Shown: positions 1 to 11,331, numbered from the stretch's first letter. The stretch is 64,000 nt of DNA from Chrysogorgia sp. JL179-B06 (GCA_035772405.1 JAYKKM010000224.1:2477501-2541500); one strand, 5' to 3'. Notes: generated from the letters alone by a model not told the origin. Program-made: numbers and translations.

Positions 1-456
1 CAAGTCTTGGCGTTGGTTTCACTTTCTGAAGACAATGTTGATTAACTGCTAGAACGTCAGTATTAATTAAGCGAGAAAATTCAAACTTACTATCTAAAAT
101 CGTCACCGCTTTAGGTTTTTAGCCCTCCAGTTGAGATTTCAAATCCTTCTTTATCTTTGTTTTGTATGAGTAATTTTTATTGAAAAATACGCCATTCGCG
201 GTTGCCGTCCGTGAAGCAAGAACGTTGACAAACAACAGCTTTTTCGCTTCGCAGTAAAATTTCTTAATGTGTAAAATCATTGAAATGTTATTATTAATAG
301 GAAATAAAACTTGTTCTCGAAGAATTAATGGCAAATCACACTTGTGTTTGGAGAAATCATTTCACAATGCCCCACTCGTGCTCGAACAGTGTTATTTTCT
401 ATACTTATTACTGCAACATATACTTCTGTAATAACGCCGATTATATAGCATTGCCT
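1..456. other. No gene recognised
   Basis: AT-rich non-coding sequence. I see no splice-flanked exon, RNA gene or repeat family here. Short open frames on both strands look like chance. Confidence 0.5.
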
Positions 457-806
457 AAAGGCCCGTTTACACAGGTGATTTTTGCTGCGATTTTTCTATT
501 TTTAACACATGCGATCGAATGGATTGTCTTACGAATGTATTAAACCATTTGTGCAGATTTATGACGTTCAATACTTTAGTGAGACATTCACTATATCGCA
601 TACGTCAGGGTCAGAAAAGTCGCAGCAAAAATCGCCTGTGTAAGCCTTTACTGCGATTTTTCTCCTCCTAGCGCATGTGATTGAGTATATGGCTCACGAA
701 AATAAGGGGCCATAAGACTACACCATATCCCCATACTTCAGTATAGTAAATCCACTCGCTCACATGCGCCAAGAGAAGAAAAATCGCCCGTGTAAACGGG
801 GCTTAA
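457..806. repeat. Two adjoining MITEs with CCCGTTTACAC-type ends
   Basis: The left copy (about 457-645) starts with AAAGGCCCGTTTACACAGG and ends with its inverted counterpart GCCTGTGTAAGCCTTT. A second copy (about 632-806) shares that boundary and ends with GTGTAAACGGGGCTTA. Between the ends lies a CGCATGTGA-like core. A third, half copy is at 7627. No coding capacity. The superfamily is not settled because I see no clear target duplication. Confidence 0.75.
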
Positions 807-869
807 AAATGACATGCCTGCGATTATATCAAAATATAGAGGACGCGCGAGAAAGATTACTAGTTTTGA

Positions 870-1078
870 AAATCGGGTGAAGTTTTATATAATTCCCGAA
901 ATGACGTCACATAGACTCAGTGTAAAATCATGCTGTTATTTCCAAAATAAACTAGCATTATCATAAGACTGAGTTAAGCTTATAGTATTAGGTTTAGCGT
1001 AAGGATTAGGGCGAGAAGGATTAGGATTAGTATAGTGCTATGTTTTGAATTCGGCCGGATTTTTATATGAAACGTCAG
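870..1078 (+). repeat. Old copy of MITE family A (telomere-like core)
   Basis: It begins with a relative of GGGTGAAGTTTCATATAAAT, has a GATTAGGGC/GGATTAG-rich core, and ends with TTTATATGAAACGTCAGC. It matches the better-preserved copies at 1781 and 19874. The flanks no longer carry an exact duplication, so it looks older. Confidence 0.7.
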
Positions 1079-1079
1079 C

Positions 1080-1250
1080 GGAAATTTCTATGGCGATCGC
1101 CAACACTATAAATTTCAAAATGTTCAGCCGGTATAACCAGCCATGATGATGAACCAGTGGAACACTAAACACAAACTCAATTTGGTTCGCAATTACGACA
1201 GAAATCGATGGCAAGAATTGGTGAGTCCAACCGTAGTTGCAAGTCCTTAA
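1080..1250 (-). repeat. Dispersed repeat shared with 59130-59275
   Basis: The reverse complement matches the plus strand near 59130-59275 (shared blocks include ACTCACCAATT, ACATTTTGAAATT and GTTGGCGATCGCCA). Both copies give short open frames with a similar 'ILKF..LAIA' end, but there are no other coding signs. Element type unknown. Confidence 0.6.
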
Positions 1251-1780
1251 TAGAATGTTTAAGATTCCGACAATGTCAACGCGGACTACTACCATTTATG
1301 GTTGAATAAATTATAACTGCTATATTTCAACATATTTATCACCAACAATCGTGCAAACAGAATCGCATGGAACTGTAGTTTTGTAGAGTTTGACAAAGAG
1401 TTAAGTTATTTAACCACTGTTTTTTTCCTAAGGTAGTGACTCAGACCTCACCGAATTCTCTGTAAAAATTAAACAAACGATGTTTATAAATGTTGTCCCT
1501 AGCTAGTGTATATTCTTCACACTGTAGTCTGTTGTGACACTGTTGTCTGTAGTCTGCTTCGCACTGTTGACAACACAAATAAAGCATCAGGTCGCAAGGT
1601 CCCAAGGAGATAACGCGGAGCTTGAGCCGCTACGAAACCGTCGAAAATTATAACACAAATCTCGGCACAAACAAGTTAACTATATATGGAAAGTCACTGT
1701 CTAAACGGTTCAGGACAATATGATATGTATTATTTTTAGGCTATAAATATATCTATTATTATTCCCTACAAGGTTTTTAC

Positions 1781-1987
1781 GGGTGAAGTTTCATATAAAT
1801 CCCGAAATGTCGTCACTATAGACTATCGGTAGTAAAATTCGAAATTAAAATCAGCTGTTATTTCTAAAATAAAGCATTATCGTAAGAGTTAGGGTTAGTA
1901 TTAGGTATAGGGTTAGGGTTAGGATTAGAGTTATGTTGGGGTTAGGACTATGTTTTAAATTCGGGATATTTATATGAAACGTCAGCC
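1781..1987 (+). mobile_element. MITE family A with TTAGGG-like core and 8-bp target duplication
   Basis: A 207-bp element with inverted ends (GGGTGAAGTTTCATATAAAT at left, ATTTATATGAAACGTCAGCC at right). The 8-bp duplication GTTTTTAC is exact on both sides (1773-1780 and 1988-1995). The core is a run of TTAGGG, TTAGTA and TTAGGA units. It has no ORF and must be moved by an enzyme encoded elsewhere. An 8-bp duplication is usual for hAT-type transposases, but the terminal bases do not look like classic hAT ends, so the superfamily is uncertain. Confidence 0.88.
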
Positions 1988-3004
1988 GTTTTTACGGTTT
2001 TTCAACCGTATAGTCGTATAGTCGGGATCTTAAATATCGCCCGGCAGAGTATTGCGGCGGCAGTCATGCTTGTATGGTTTAATATATACACTGTTGTAGT
2101 GAATGTGGGGGACGATCGGACAGGGATTTTACTTATTACCGGATTTCTGAGGATTTGAGCTTGATGATCATCCAAAGTCGTTTGTCTGGCAAGGTCCCAC
2201 CATTCACTACACATTCATGTACCGAATAAAATAGACTTGATGACATATGTACTGTAGTTGGTTTTAACCATAATGATATTTATTACAAAACAAATAATCA
2301 AAGTTACTTACCATTATAACACTGTGATTGCGGGTTGACGAATTCTGAACGTCGGTTTGATGCTCTCCAATAAACATGTGAACTCAGCTATAATGCCGGC
2401 GATTTACAATATATCATGCAGCTTATATAATCGAACATCGCGTCGCCTCTATAGTCCGTATTTCAAGTGGATAATATACGGATTGCATTTCTAACATTTA
2501 AAACAGGACAAACTTTAATCTTTCGAGTATAATCAATGTAAATACAAATCGTTGGATAACCACAGAATACCTGCATTCACCACGCCTCCCTTTACTTTCA
2601 CTTTCGGTCACTCGCATTTTGGGTGGCTACTAAAATCCGCTGAGCTTTCAATTTTCGCCTCTCTTGTATATTTTACATATAATTATATAAGTCACAAAGA
2701 TTAGATCTATATAAACATATCCAACGGTTAAATACTTATTACTCCTTGGCCTATATACAAGAACGTATACACAAACCTAAAATACGCCAACTGTATTGAA
2801 GTGCGTTTATCTTCAAACGTCTACTGGAATGAACGATTTTCAATTACTGAACGTGAACATTCACGCCCGAAACCGAAGTGGACGCGATTGGTCAAAATCT
2901 CAAGAGCGGATGCAGTGTGTAATTACTTTTATATTTTATAATTAAACAGCGTCGAATGTCATAGGCGAAAACATTATAGATATCTAAATAGATCTAATAT
3001 GATA
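1988..3004. other. No gene recognised
   Basis: AT-rich sequence with no recognisable exon, RNA gene or known repeat. The open frame on the minus strand at 2002-2214 resembles nothing I know. Confidence 0.45.
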
Positions 3005-3307
3005 CTAGAAATTATCATCGCAAGGAAATGCTGCCTGAAAGGGACAGATTGGAAACTTGGCATTTGGTGGTAGTTTGTGGGAATTACAGGGTTTGTTACA
3101 CAGGGGCTTGAAAACATATATTGTGGGTCCAGGATTTTCTTCGACATCATTTGTTCTCAACAACAGTGGAACATACACATTATAACATGACATTTGAGTG
3201 AACAACTGCACTATTACTTGACTTACAGTAAACTTTGACATTGCAGTCCGTGTCAACCTCTTTGTTGGCAAATATAAAAATACACTGAGGTAAAATATTC
3301 GTACCAC
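3005..3307 (-). pseudogene. ORF remnant with a 2A-like 'DVEENPGP' ribosome-skipping motif
   Basis: A 100-codon open frame with no ATG at its left end (it opens at GTG; the first ATG is codon 23). Codons 54-61 (3125-3148) read DVEENPGP, preceded by a leucine-rich PLLLRTN. That fits the 2A consensus D-V/I-E-x-N-P-G-P, at which the ribosome skips the last Gly-Pro bond. About 38 codons follow, with cysteines spaced roughly as C-x3-C-x14-C, then TAG. In several invertebrates 2A motifs sit at the start of the large ORF of CR1/L2-type retrotransposons or of NLR-type genes, followed by a Cys-rich segment. I infer a truncated element of the first kind. No endonuclease or reverse transcriptase follows, so the copy is dead. 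Confidence 0.6.
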
Positions 3308-5004
3308 TATTTAGTAATAAGAATCGTTATTACCAGCTGAAATAACATCAACATTGTTTCACAAAAGTTTATATCTTCGAGTGGTGTTGAATTCTGTTTG
3401 ATTCTTATCTATCTATATACTGTATCTATTATCTAAAACGATAAAGGCTGAGATATATATTGTATATTAGAAGATCGTTACGAAAGTGATATGTATAAAG
3501 GAACGGAAAAGATTCGGACAACGGCACACTACAGTACAACGGTTATTGTTAAACATCTAAAGGATAAACGCCGAAAGCCAATTCATTTTTTGCCAGAATG
3601 AATTGCACCGCGAGCCCGCAGGGCGATCGCGCTGTCCATTCTCTCAAAAACTTAAAACTCAGCTTCCATAAATTAGTTTTGAAATGAATTCATGCACGTT
3701 TAACCATATCGAGTGCTTAGCAATGCGTAAGTTGTGAATTTGTTGAGTGTGAGTTTGTAAAAAAATGGCGGAATCTGCAGCGAAGGCGATGAATTTCGAA
3801 AAACGAGACATAAGCTGATTTTTCTAGGGTAAAACTCCGCCTTATTGCGCGTCACTTGCCGCTATACTCGATATTAGATAGCGAGTCTCAGAGGGGGTCT
3901 GATCTTCTCAGGTACTAATAAACAATTATTGCATGAGGCATAGCATGATATCAAGAGTTATCCAGACCGAGGTAAATGTTATCGGCCGAAAAGCCGAAGG
4001 CTGAGGAGGTAGCATTGACCGAGATTCATGCGGCTAGCGGCGAGCGAAATGGTGAAGTGGAAAACCGTTTTAAAACGGGCTTAAAAATTCCGCCTTTACC
4101 CAAGAAACGCCAGAAAAAATGTGCAGATAAACAGTGACCACTTTCGCCATTGCCTTTGAATCGTTTTCGTTAAGAAGTGCGGTCTTTTAAACTAGCAACT
4201 TTGTTTCTGGTGTCGTTATGTTTCCTATCAAGTTCCCCTGCATTAATCTATTAATTTAATAATTTTTAGACATCCAAATATTTGGCTAAAATCCGCCAAA
4301 TTTCGCCAAAAAGTATAGGGGTTTGCATTATATAAACATTGAACAAGAAGTATTGCGGTTTGTTTCCCACGCTTGAGCTTTTTCGCCTAAAAAGCATGTT
4401 ATAAGAAGCTGTTCTGTTCCTAAATGTGGATAATAACTACAACTCGCGCCTTCGCCACCTTTGACGAATACTCGCTTTAAGTGTCGCAAATCTATTCCGT
4501 TGAAGTTTGTTGACATATGGGGTCCCGCACGTTTGAAATATCACACATGCGCAGAACAGAGTGGACGGTACCTTTAACGTTTTGACGGTTTTTGACCATT
4601 TTTAACTTGTCAAAATAAGCTTAAAAATATGAAAATTTAGCGTAAAATAATGCCGTAGATATGAATATGAGCAAAAACTAGGGTAAATTTAGTGAGTTTT
4701 AGACATCCAAAAAATTGGCTAAATTAAGCCGCAAAATTTGGGTTAATCTTTTTGACGATTTTCGACTAGAAAATTATTAGGAATGGTAATTTAGATTTCT
4801 TTCATATGTAGCGTCGTTCTTGAGATATTTAGACTTTTGTGATATATAATAATATTTATTCAGGATACCACGTCACCTAAGTGTTTTTCAGTGGGGTCCT
4901 GTAATATATCACAAGATTACATAACATTACGCAATCAATACCATGCATACATATAATATAATATAATACAACACAATACGTGTGACCGTTTGGAGGACAT
5001 TTAT
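3308..5004. other. Intergenic stretch with dispersed repeats, no gene
   Basis: A block at about 3775-3890 (ATTTCGAAAAACGAGACA, then CACTTGCCGCTA and CTCGATAT) recurs near 50970-51065. A block starting TTTTAGACATCCAAA recurs within the region, at about 4264 and 4698, so there is a local duplication. No exon is recognised. Confidence 0.5.
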
Positions 5005-6356
5005 ATATATATATTTTTTTGTCGATTTTATTAGATATTAATGTAAATACAAAAAATATACCCAAACGGAAAGAGCGCGAACGTTACTCGAGGACCCATG
5101 CGAGGCGCCTTCCCGTTGAAATTAAAAATACATAAGTCATAGATCAACTGCTCAGCCCCAACCTTCCGAACTCCACTGAAAGAACAAAATGAATAAAACT
5201 GAGTGGAATTCAGAAGAACGAGGTTGAAGCTGCACACATACATGTACAACGATGCTCCGTGGAATCCAAGCAGTTGGCACATTGGAAAACTATCAGTGAC
5301 AGGAGCAGTTACGCTATAATGACCATGTACAAGTCATATCGACGTCAAAAGTAGATGTTAGTAATGATAAATAATGTTGCAAGACTGCAGAGACTATTGG
5401 GTGGTGCTATTTTACAAACAGAATTCCAGAGAGGAACAATTCTGTTAAAATAGGAGGCTTGGAAAGTACTAGTTTTACAGGATGGTGCTTAAGCATATGG
5501 GTAGGATTTTTACAGATGCGGGTACGACTATGACTAACAAACGAGATAAAGTTATAAACATTTAGATCAGAGAGTCCATACAAAGCCTTATAAAAAAAAC
5601 ATAGATCCTTGATTTCTCTGTCGTAAGACAAGGGCAACAGATTTATAGCCAGAAGACGCTCCTTGTATGACATTCCCCCTATGTTGGATTTAAGGATCCA
5701 GGCATCTTGTTGCACGTCTCTGAACGCGTTCAAGTCTTGACTTGTGGGTATACTCAGAGGTGGTGACCAGACTTCGGTGGCATAGCATAGCTGTGACTTT
5801 ACGAGAGATATTCGTCGAACATTACGGTCCGTAAGCAGAGGACAGGTTCTTCTAAGTAACCCCAGCACTTGTTGGCCTTAGCTCCAATAGAAGAGATATG
5901 GGAGTCCCAGGATAGGGTTACTGGTTACTGTGATTCCAAGATCGATTTCTTTTTGGACACGTGACAGTTCAGCAGCGCCTAGATGGTAATCAAACAGGAA
6001 AGGCGATTTCCTGCGGGAAACTGTTAGAACCTTACATTTCGAAGCATTGAATTTGATGTTAGATTCTTGGCTCCAATGTTCGGTCATTGACAAGGTTTCC
6101 TGCAACTGAACACAGTCATCAATCGATTTTATTCCCCTGTACAGCTTCGAGTCGTCAGCATAAAACGACATTGAAGTGCCGTCACGTACAACATCTGGGA
6201 TGTCGTTGATGAAAAGCAAAAACAGCATTGGACCCAAGATGCTTCCCTGTGGCACACCAGAAGTGACAGGAGACCATTGCGAAGCAGCGCCTTCTACGAA
6301 GTATAGATAATCGGTCAACCACTGGTGAAGATTACCAGATATACCGTAACCCTTTA
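5005..6356 (-). mobile_element. 5'-truncated CR1/Rex-like non-LTR retrotransposon, frameshifted
   Basis: On the minus strand a reverse transcriptase fragment runs from about 6355. It shows GVPQGSILGP (RT block 4), then FYADDSK (the YxDD catalytic box, with both aspartates kept), then the SNIKFNASKCK block. A frameshift near 5880 moves the frame. The C-terminal domain follows (LLRRTC, KSQLCYATEVWSP, DREIKDLCFFYKALYGL), typical of CR1/Rex-type elements. A 3' UTR continues to about 5005, with AATAAA at 5027-5032. The 5' part (endonuclease, first RT blocks) is missing, and the break coincides with a telomere-like repeat at 6357. Not active. Confidence 0.85.
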
Positions 6357-6440
6357 GTTTGGGAGGGTTAGGAAGACACTTAAGGCGGGGGTTTAGGGTT
6401 AGAAAACTCATTAGGTGGGGGGTTAGGGTTAGTACCAGTA
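6357..6440 (+). repeat. Telomere-like GGGTTAG repeat block
   Basis: Contains GGGAGGGTTAGG, GGGTTTAGGGTTAG and GGGGTTAGGGTTAG separated by AAACTCATTAGG-type spacers. The reverse complement of 63830-63915 has the same arrangement, so this is one repeat family and not random TTAGGG. It separates the dead retrotransposon from the kinase remnant. Confidence 0.65.
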
Positions 6441-6442
6441 TT

Positions 6443-7600
6443 CCGCTGATATGCAAACTGACTGATTTAGGTGAGAGTAGATCACAGGAAATCCATACAA
6501 ATACCATCCTCACATCAAAGACAACGCGGATTAATAGAGGCACTCCTGTCTTCATGGCTCCCGAAATTCTCGTCAACGATTGTCAATTAACCACAGCGGG
6601 CGTTTGGTATGGTTATGTTTAGCTTGACCGGCAAACCCAGGGCTAAAACATCCATATCAAATTAATATGGAGTCTAAGCGTCAAAGTATATGGAGACACA
6701 TTTACAAATGTTAAAAACCCATCGCCCAGAAAAAGTATGCTGCAAAACAAAGTGATGACTGGCGGGGTGTTGTAGCAGTTTACGAAAGTTGCACAAAATG
6801 TACACCATCTAGAAGGCCAGACATTATTGTTGTTGTTGAAGCTATCCAAAATGAAAGAGGCTCCACGTCACCTGCCAGGAGTGAGGCACATCATCCATGT
6901 CCAAGAGCCGGAGAAACAATCCACCTTAAAGTTTGCCAGTCGTCGTTTCTGGAGAACTATGATCGTAACATATCTTTGGTTATCGAAAGCGAAGGAAAAG
7001 AATCGGCTGCACAGATACCCTGCTCCCCGTCACTGTTGGATAATGATGGCACTAACGCTTGTTCCTTCCTGTCTCTAAAGATAGCCGACGAGATTTCGTT
7101 GATCGGAGCAAGTACTTGGATGGAAATTGCGGAGAACATCATTGATGCTTTCCCGCGAGTAGTCAACCAGTTTAGAGATGTTTCGAAGAAATACGATGTC
7201 TGGAAGCATACTACGGACTACTGAAAGATAACGGCTGCCTTTCATCGACCTACGATTTCTCGGAGGAGTTGCCTTATTCTTACGGCGTTTTCACGAAAGA
7301 GGGGAAAACGAAGTTTGTAGAAGCTACAATTTCCATGGTGGACGGCAAAGACAGCATTGGCGTGTACACATGCGATCCGTACATTTTTATTCTCGGTTCC
7401 AGAATGGGAAGCGTTTTTATTTTGGATACCCACCCTGTTCCTCCCTCAGCTGGCGGAGAATCTACAGGGATTCTAAAGATTTTTTCAGGAACGGCTCAAG
7501 TGGCTTCACAACCGGTATGTGAATGGATATGCATGGCAACGGCTGTCGTAAAGGGTGCGCTTCCACAATCCATGTCTGTGATGACCGAAATGTCCAGGTA
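6443..7600 (+). pseudogene. Broken kinase and cysteine-peptidase-like fusion gene
   Basis: The first part is the C-lobe of a protein kinase: LTDLGESRS (the DFG position, here DLG, near 6464), an activation loop, then RGTPVFMAPEIL (about 6535-6570). After a frameshift near 6610 comes FGMVMFSLTGKP, then in a third frame a kinase end (DDWRGVVAVYESC, PSRRPDI). The same frame runs on into a second domain with DNDGTNACSFLSLKIAD (about 7040-7095), where a cysteine follows an Asn-Ala in the manner of a papain-like nucleophile. One more frameshift near 7197 leads to a segment ending GSVFILDTHPV, a candidate catalytic His. At 7598 the frame meets a good splice donor (AG|GTAAAG). At least one in-frame stop and three frameshifts make it a pseudogene. 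The kinase call is firm; a UL36/OTU-like peptidase is my inference from pattern only. The N-lobe is missing. Confidence 0.65.
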
Positions 7601-7626
7601 AAGTTTTTTTATTGTATAACTTATCT

Positions 7627-7765
7627 GCCTAAAGGCCCGTTTACACAGGCGATTTTTGCTGCGATTTTTCTCTTTTTAACACATGCGATCAAATAGATAG
7701 TCTTACAAATGTATTCAACATTGTGCAGATTTATGACATTCAATAGTGAATAATAATAATAATAA
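7627..7765 (+). repeat. Half copy of the CCCGTTTACAC MITE
   Basis: Starts AAAGGCCCGTTTACACAGG like the element at 457 and follows it closely for about 130 bases (ACACATGCGATC, GTGCAGATTTATGACATTCAATA). It then breaks off into an (AAT)n run. The right inverted end is absent. Confidence 0.75.
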
Positions 7766-8029
7766 TAATTTTTAAACATTTCAGTGACTCATCCACTGAT
7801 ACAATTATTACTGTCTGCTTTTACGCAATATAAAACACTCCGACACTCGAATTTACTACAGCTTACTTTAGCTTAGTCTAAACACATACGCTTTCAAATT
7901 GTTCCTGTAGAGGAAATCTAAAAAATGTTTCAGTGACTTTTTTAAATGTTTTTATTCTTTTTGCACATAAGCTCCGCAGCAATGGATGTGAACGTGCGAC
8001 GTTTATTTGGGAGCGGCGAGTATTTGAAA

Positions 8030-8740
8030 GCGTTAAGATGAATGGGGTCAATATCGTAGAGACAAAGACATACAAATATCTTGGCGTTCAAATGAACAAC
8101 AATTGAAATTTTACTGAACATCTTGCAAAAACTTATAAAAAAGCCTCATCAAGAGTAAAATCACTAGCTCAAATACGTCATAATATTTGTCCTCAAGCTG
8201 CTGAAACCATCTATGATACTTCCTGGCCTACTTTACTGCAGCAATATAACACACAAAACCCATGAGATGGAAAACATTCAATCTCGTGCTCAAAGGATAA
8301 TTAACAACAATGGATCTAGTAAGCTTACCAACTGTGAACCATACCAAAAATAAACGATGCGCACTTGAGGTTTTTAAATGTTTAATCGGACTTGCACCAA
8401 GGATGTTTCAGGACTATTTTAAGTAACTTATAAGTAACTATTAACTATTATAAGTAACTTTAAGAAAATATTGTTGTAAGAGCATTGGGACTATTGTATA
8501 ATGCTCCTAATACGTCTTTTATTATTATTATTATTTTACTAAAATATCGCCTTAAAGAAACTCGTGGAAATAATACAAATCTCGTTTTACCAAAAGTTCG
8601 AACTGAGACTGGCAGAAAAACATTTGCTTTTCAAGGTTCCCTTATTTATAATCAGCTTACGGTGGAGATGAAACAACAACAGTCGTTTTTGAGATTCAAT
8701 TCAATTTCGATATTAGTCTAAACTGATTATTTTATCTATT
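8030..8740 (+). mobile_element. 3' fragment of an L2/CR1-like non-LTR retrotransposon
   Basis: On the plus strand the region reads as the end of an RT protein: NIVETKTYKYLGVQMN, a stop, then FTEHLAKTYKKASSRVKSL, RHNICPQAAETIYD and IQSRAQRIINN. After a gap (8400-8540) comes the C-terminal LPKVRTETGRKTFAFQGS box, where these elements usually end (PKxRTExGRKxFxFQG). Several stops and frame changes and the lack of RT catalytic blocks show it is dead. The AT-rich tail runs to about 8890. Confidence 0.75.
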
Positions 8741-9334
8741 TTATGTATAACATGTAATTTTTAACTTTGTAACTAATTCTCAGTATTTTTAGATTTTATC
8801 CCAGGCATATTACTTAATCTTTACAGGTCCTTCATTGATAACAGCTTTTAAATAAATAATAAATATCAAATAAATATCAAATTATTATTATTTATTTGAT
8901 AGCAGCGCTAAATCGAGTACTTCCGACATTTCACGAGGAGGAACTTCGGTTCTGCGTCTGTTACGCTCTCGGACGATGACGGACGCAAGAAGAACGCAGA
9001 CGAGACGCTATTGGGCTGTTACGCCTATGAATGACACCGTGTTTGAAGTTTTTTTCCACTAGAACAGCGAATACTTGCACAGTCTAGTGACCTCTGCAGG
9101 CTTGCAGCCACATATCTAGCAAGAAATTAGTTAAACTCCAGCTTCCCATTGAAGGAATCGAAAGCTAGTTTTTTACGAGTCAATTTGCAAAACCACATTA
9201 CTTGCCTAGCGAGCTAGGAAGAAATTGTATCCAATAAATGGCAATGTGTAACCATAGTTGAGTTAAAATGGAATACTGTTTTCTATCTCACAAAAGGGAC
9301 AGGTTTACCTACATCAACAAACCTGTTTTAGTCG
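8741..9334. other. Retroelement tail and unassigned sequence
   Basis: The first ~150 bases are the AT-rich 3' end of the preceding element. The rest shows no exon or recognised repeat. Confidence 0.4.
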
Positions 9335-9487
9335 TAATATATGAAACACGAGGAAGAGTGTTTCATCACTAGGATATCCAAACACCGAGACGTTTGTTGA
9401 AAACCGAGGCGAAGCCGAGGTTTTTTAACAAACTTCGAGGTGTTTGGATATCCTGATGAAACACTCTTCCGAGTGTTTCATATTACA
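9335..9487. repeat. Foldback element (long imperfect palindrome)
   Basis: Left arm: GTAATATATGAAACAC, GAGTGTTTCATCA, GGATATCCAAACACC. The right arm repeats these in reverse order and complement, with an AGGCGAAGCCGAGGTT hairpin at the centre. Arms are about 65-70 bases, so the stretch would fold on itself as DNA or RNA. No ORF. Confidence 0.8.
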
Positions 9488-9999
9488 TCTCAAACAAATC
9501 AGTATTTTAAGAGAAAATCGAGGTGAAAGTTGGCTTAATTTATGTAATTTCTTCCTCCGATATCCAAACCATCGTCTCGGTGCTGATTTCCTTTGTTTTC
9601 GGCTCATGAATTATTAATGAGAGATTGATATTTGAACAGCAGTTTGGGCCTTGTCAAATTTTGGTCAAACAGAACTTCTGGTTTCTTCTGGAATAGTCTG
9701 GTATTTTTGTTCTGGAACTGGAGCTTTCTTAACATATTGCAGACCAAAATGAAAACTATCTTGCATATTAACAAAAGTTTTCTAGACAGTGGGGCACCAC
9801 AGGGGCAACCAATTGCCCTTTTTGGAATGAGCTTATGTATTTTTGTTTTCTTCCAATTAAAATACTTGTTTACTTTAAATTATCTGGTCACTGGGTATAG
9901 ATATAACATATACATCATCTTGACATATTAAGGTGGTTAAATGAAAATAGTTTTGGTAAATGGCTATTTCAGTAGAGGATTCACTATATGTGGAGCAGT
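9488..9999. other. No gene recognised
   Basis: Open frames at 9425-9607 (minus) and 9632-9931 (plus) have no recognisable motif and no splice context. Treated as chance. Confidence 0.4.
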
Positions 10000-10004
10000 T
10001 CAGG

Positions 10005-10165
10005 TTGCGAGTCAAAATACCACATCAAATTGTTTGACTTTAAACTGAAATAAGGTTAGAGTTAGGATGACGGTTAGGGTTAGGATTTGATTTTGGGTAA
10101 GGGTTAGTTTTTTACCTAGAAAATAACCAAATAATGTTGAAAATTGTGACGTCACAACATGAACT
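10005..10165. repeat. MITE-like repeat with GGTTAG core
   Basis: Imperfect inverted ends (AGCAGTTCAGGTTG at left, CAACATGAACTGCT at right) flank a core with AAGGTTAGAGTTAGGA and ACGGTTAGGGTTAGG. It is a further family with a telomere-like core. I found no clear target duplication. Confidence 0.5.
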
Positions 10166-10171
10166 GCTGTG

Positions 10172-10207
10172 ACTAGGCTCCTGGCAACGGCCTCCGTAGC
10201 TCAGTAT
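10172..10207 (+). repeat. 5' end fragment of the tRNA-derived SINE
   Basis: TAGGCTC, CGGCAACGGCCTCCG-like bases and TAGCTC (A-box region) match the start of the SINE at 30649-30790 read on its own strand. The copy stops right after the A box. Confidence 0.55.
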
Positions 10208-10295
10208 CATTTCAGTAGTTGGCTCATTTGAGTCTTTTTCATCCATGTCTTATCAGCTCCACATGCCACATCTCACTGCAATTAATTGGGCTAAT

Positions 10296-10515
10296 TTCTT
10301 ATCCTGGTGCATGTTATGTAGTGGATCTAAAAATTAGAATGTTTGGTTGGGACATTTGCTTGCGATTGCTCCTCGATTGTTACTTTCGCTAGATTAATCC
10401 CAGTGTGTAAATAGCTTTAAGGCCGATTTCTTATCTAACATTCTCATATCCACTACATAACATGAACTTGGGACATTTGCTTTGTGTTTATATAACATGC
10501 ACCAGGGGATAAGAC
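10296..10515. repeat. Inverted-repeat element
   Basis: CTTATCCTGGTGCATGTTAT and TAGTGGATC...AGAATGTT at the left are mirrored by AACATTCTCATATCCACTA, then CATAACATG and ATGCACCAGGGGATAAG at the right. Non-coding; class unknown. Confidence 0.55.
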
Positions 10516-10669
10516 CACCTCAAGTAGCTTTGCAAGCCTTTACACAACTGTACATAATTGTGTTTGCTATAAATTTAAAAGCATTATTTTGGCATTTTGT
10601 TTCCTAAGGTAAATCATCGTTATCTAATCAACCTTGAACAAAGGTTAGATACGCCTCAAGATCGGCCGA

Positions 10670-11008
10670 TCACATCAACATATATCGGCTGTTCGATAAA
10701 TACTTGTAGTCAGGGTTTTATACTTGTGAATTTCATTTAGTGATTCCACAAAGAAACTGTCAAACTAATTAATTAGATTTTAATTAAGGTGGTGAAACAT
10801 TTTTTGTTTCCGACTTTCGTCAATCGTATTTCATTTTTCATATTTCAACTTAAATTTCGTCTTACTGAAACTGATGGTTAATGATCACATTATCTTGGCA
10901 ATATATGTTTTGCAGCAAATTCAAGTGTCGGGAATTCCTGTTGACAATAAATCTTATTGGAATTTATCGGATCGGTGAATTTGATTTTTCTTGATCGGCT
11001 CATCCCTA
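10670..11008. repeat. Possible non-autonomous hAT (GATCGGC ends)
   Basis: The right end reads TTGATCGGCTCATCCCTA, the reverse of the TAGGGATGAGCCGATC-type end common in hAT MITEs. The left side has AAGATCGGCCGATCACATC. No confirmed target duplication, so the left border is a guess. Confidence 0.35.
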
Positions 11009-11331
11009 CTAGATACAGTAGTTAGATACTGATACATTTTTTATAATTTTTGATTTGTATTTCAACATTGCCGATCAATGTAGCACAACACACTTGAATG
11101 AAAGTAGCCTGCGTGGCGGCGTTAGAGGGAGGGGGGAAGCGGAAAGGCGAAATGGGGAAGGGAACGCCTGCACGAAAGACCCATGATTTTGGATTTCCGC
11201 CCACATGAAAAACTGTCAAAAACAACCAATCAGCGACTAGCGGGCTTTCCTCGATGACTAAAACATTTCACTTCTGGCCGAATCGTGAAATATCCATGTC
11301 TGAAACTCCGTAAAAAGCTTGACTGCATCTG

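Noticed and set aside
1880..1945. Interstitial telomere from chromosome fusion
   Set aside because: The TTAGGG-like run lies inside a MITE with inverted ends and an exact 8-bp target duplication.
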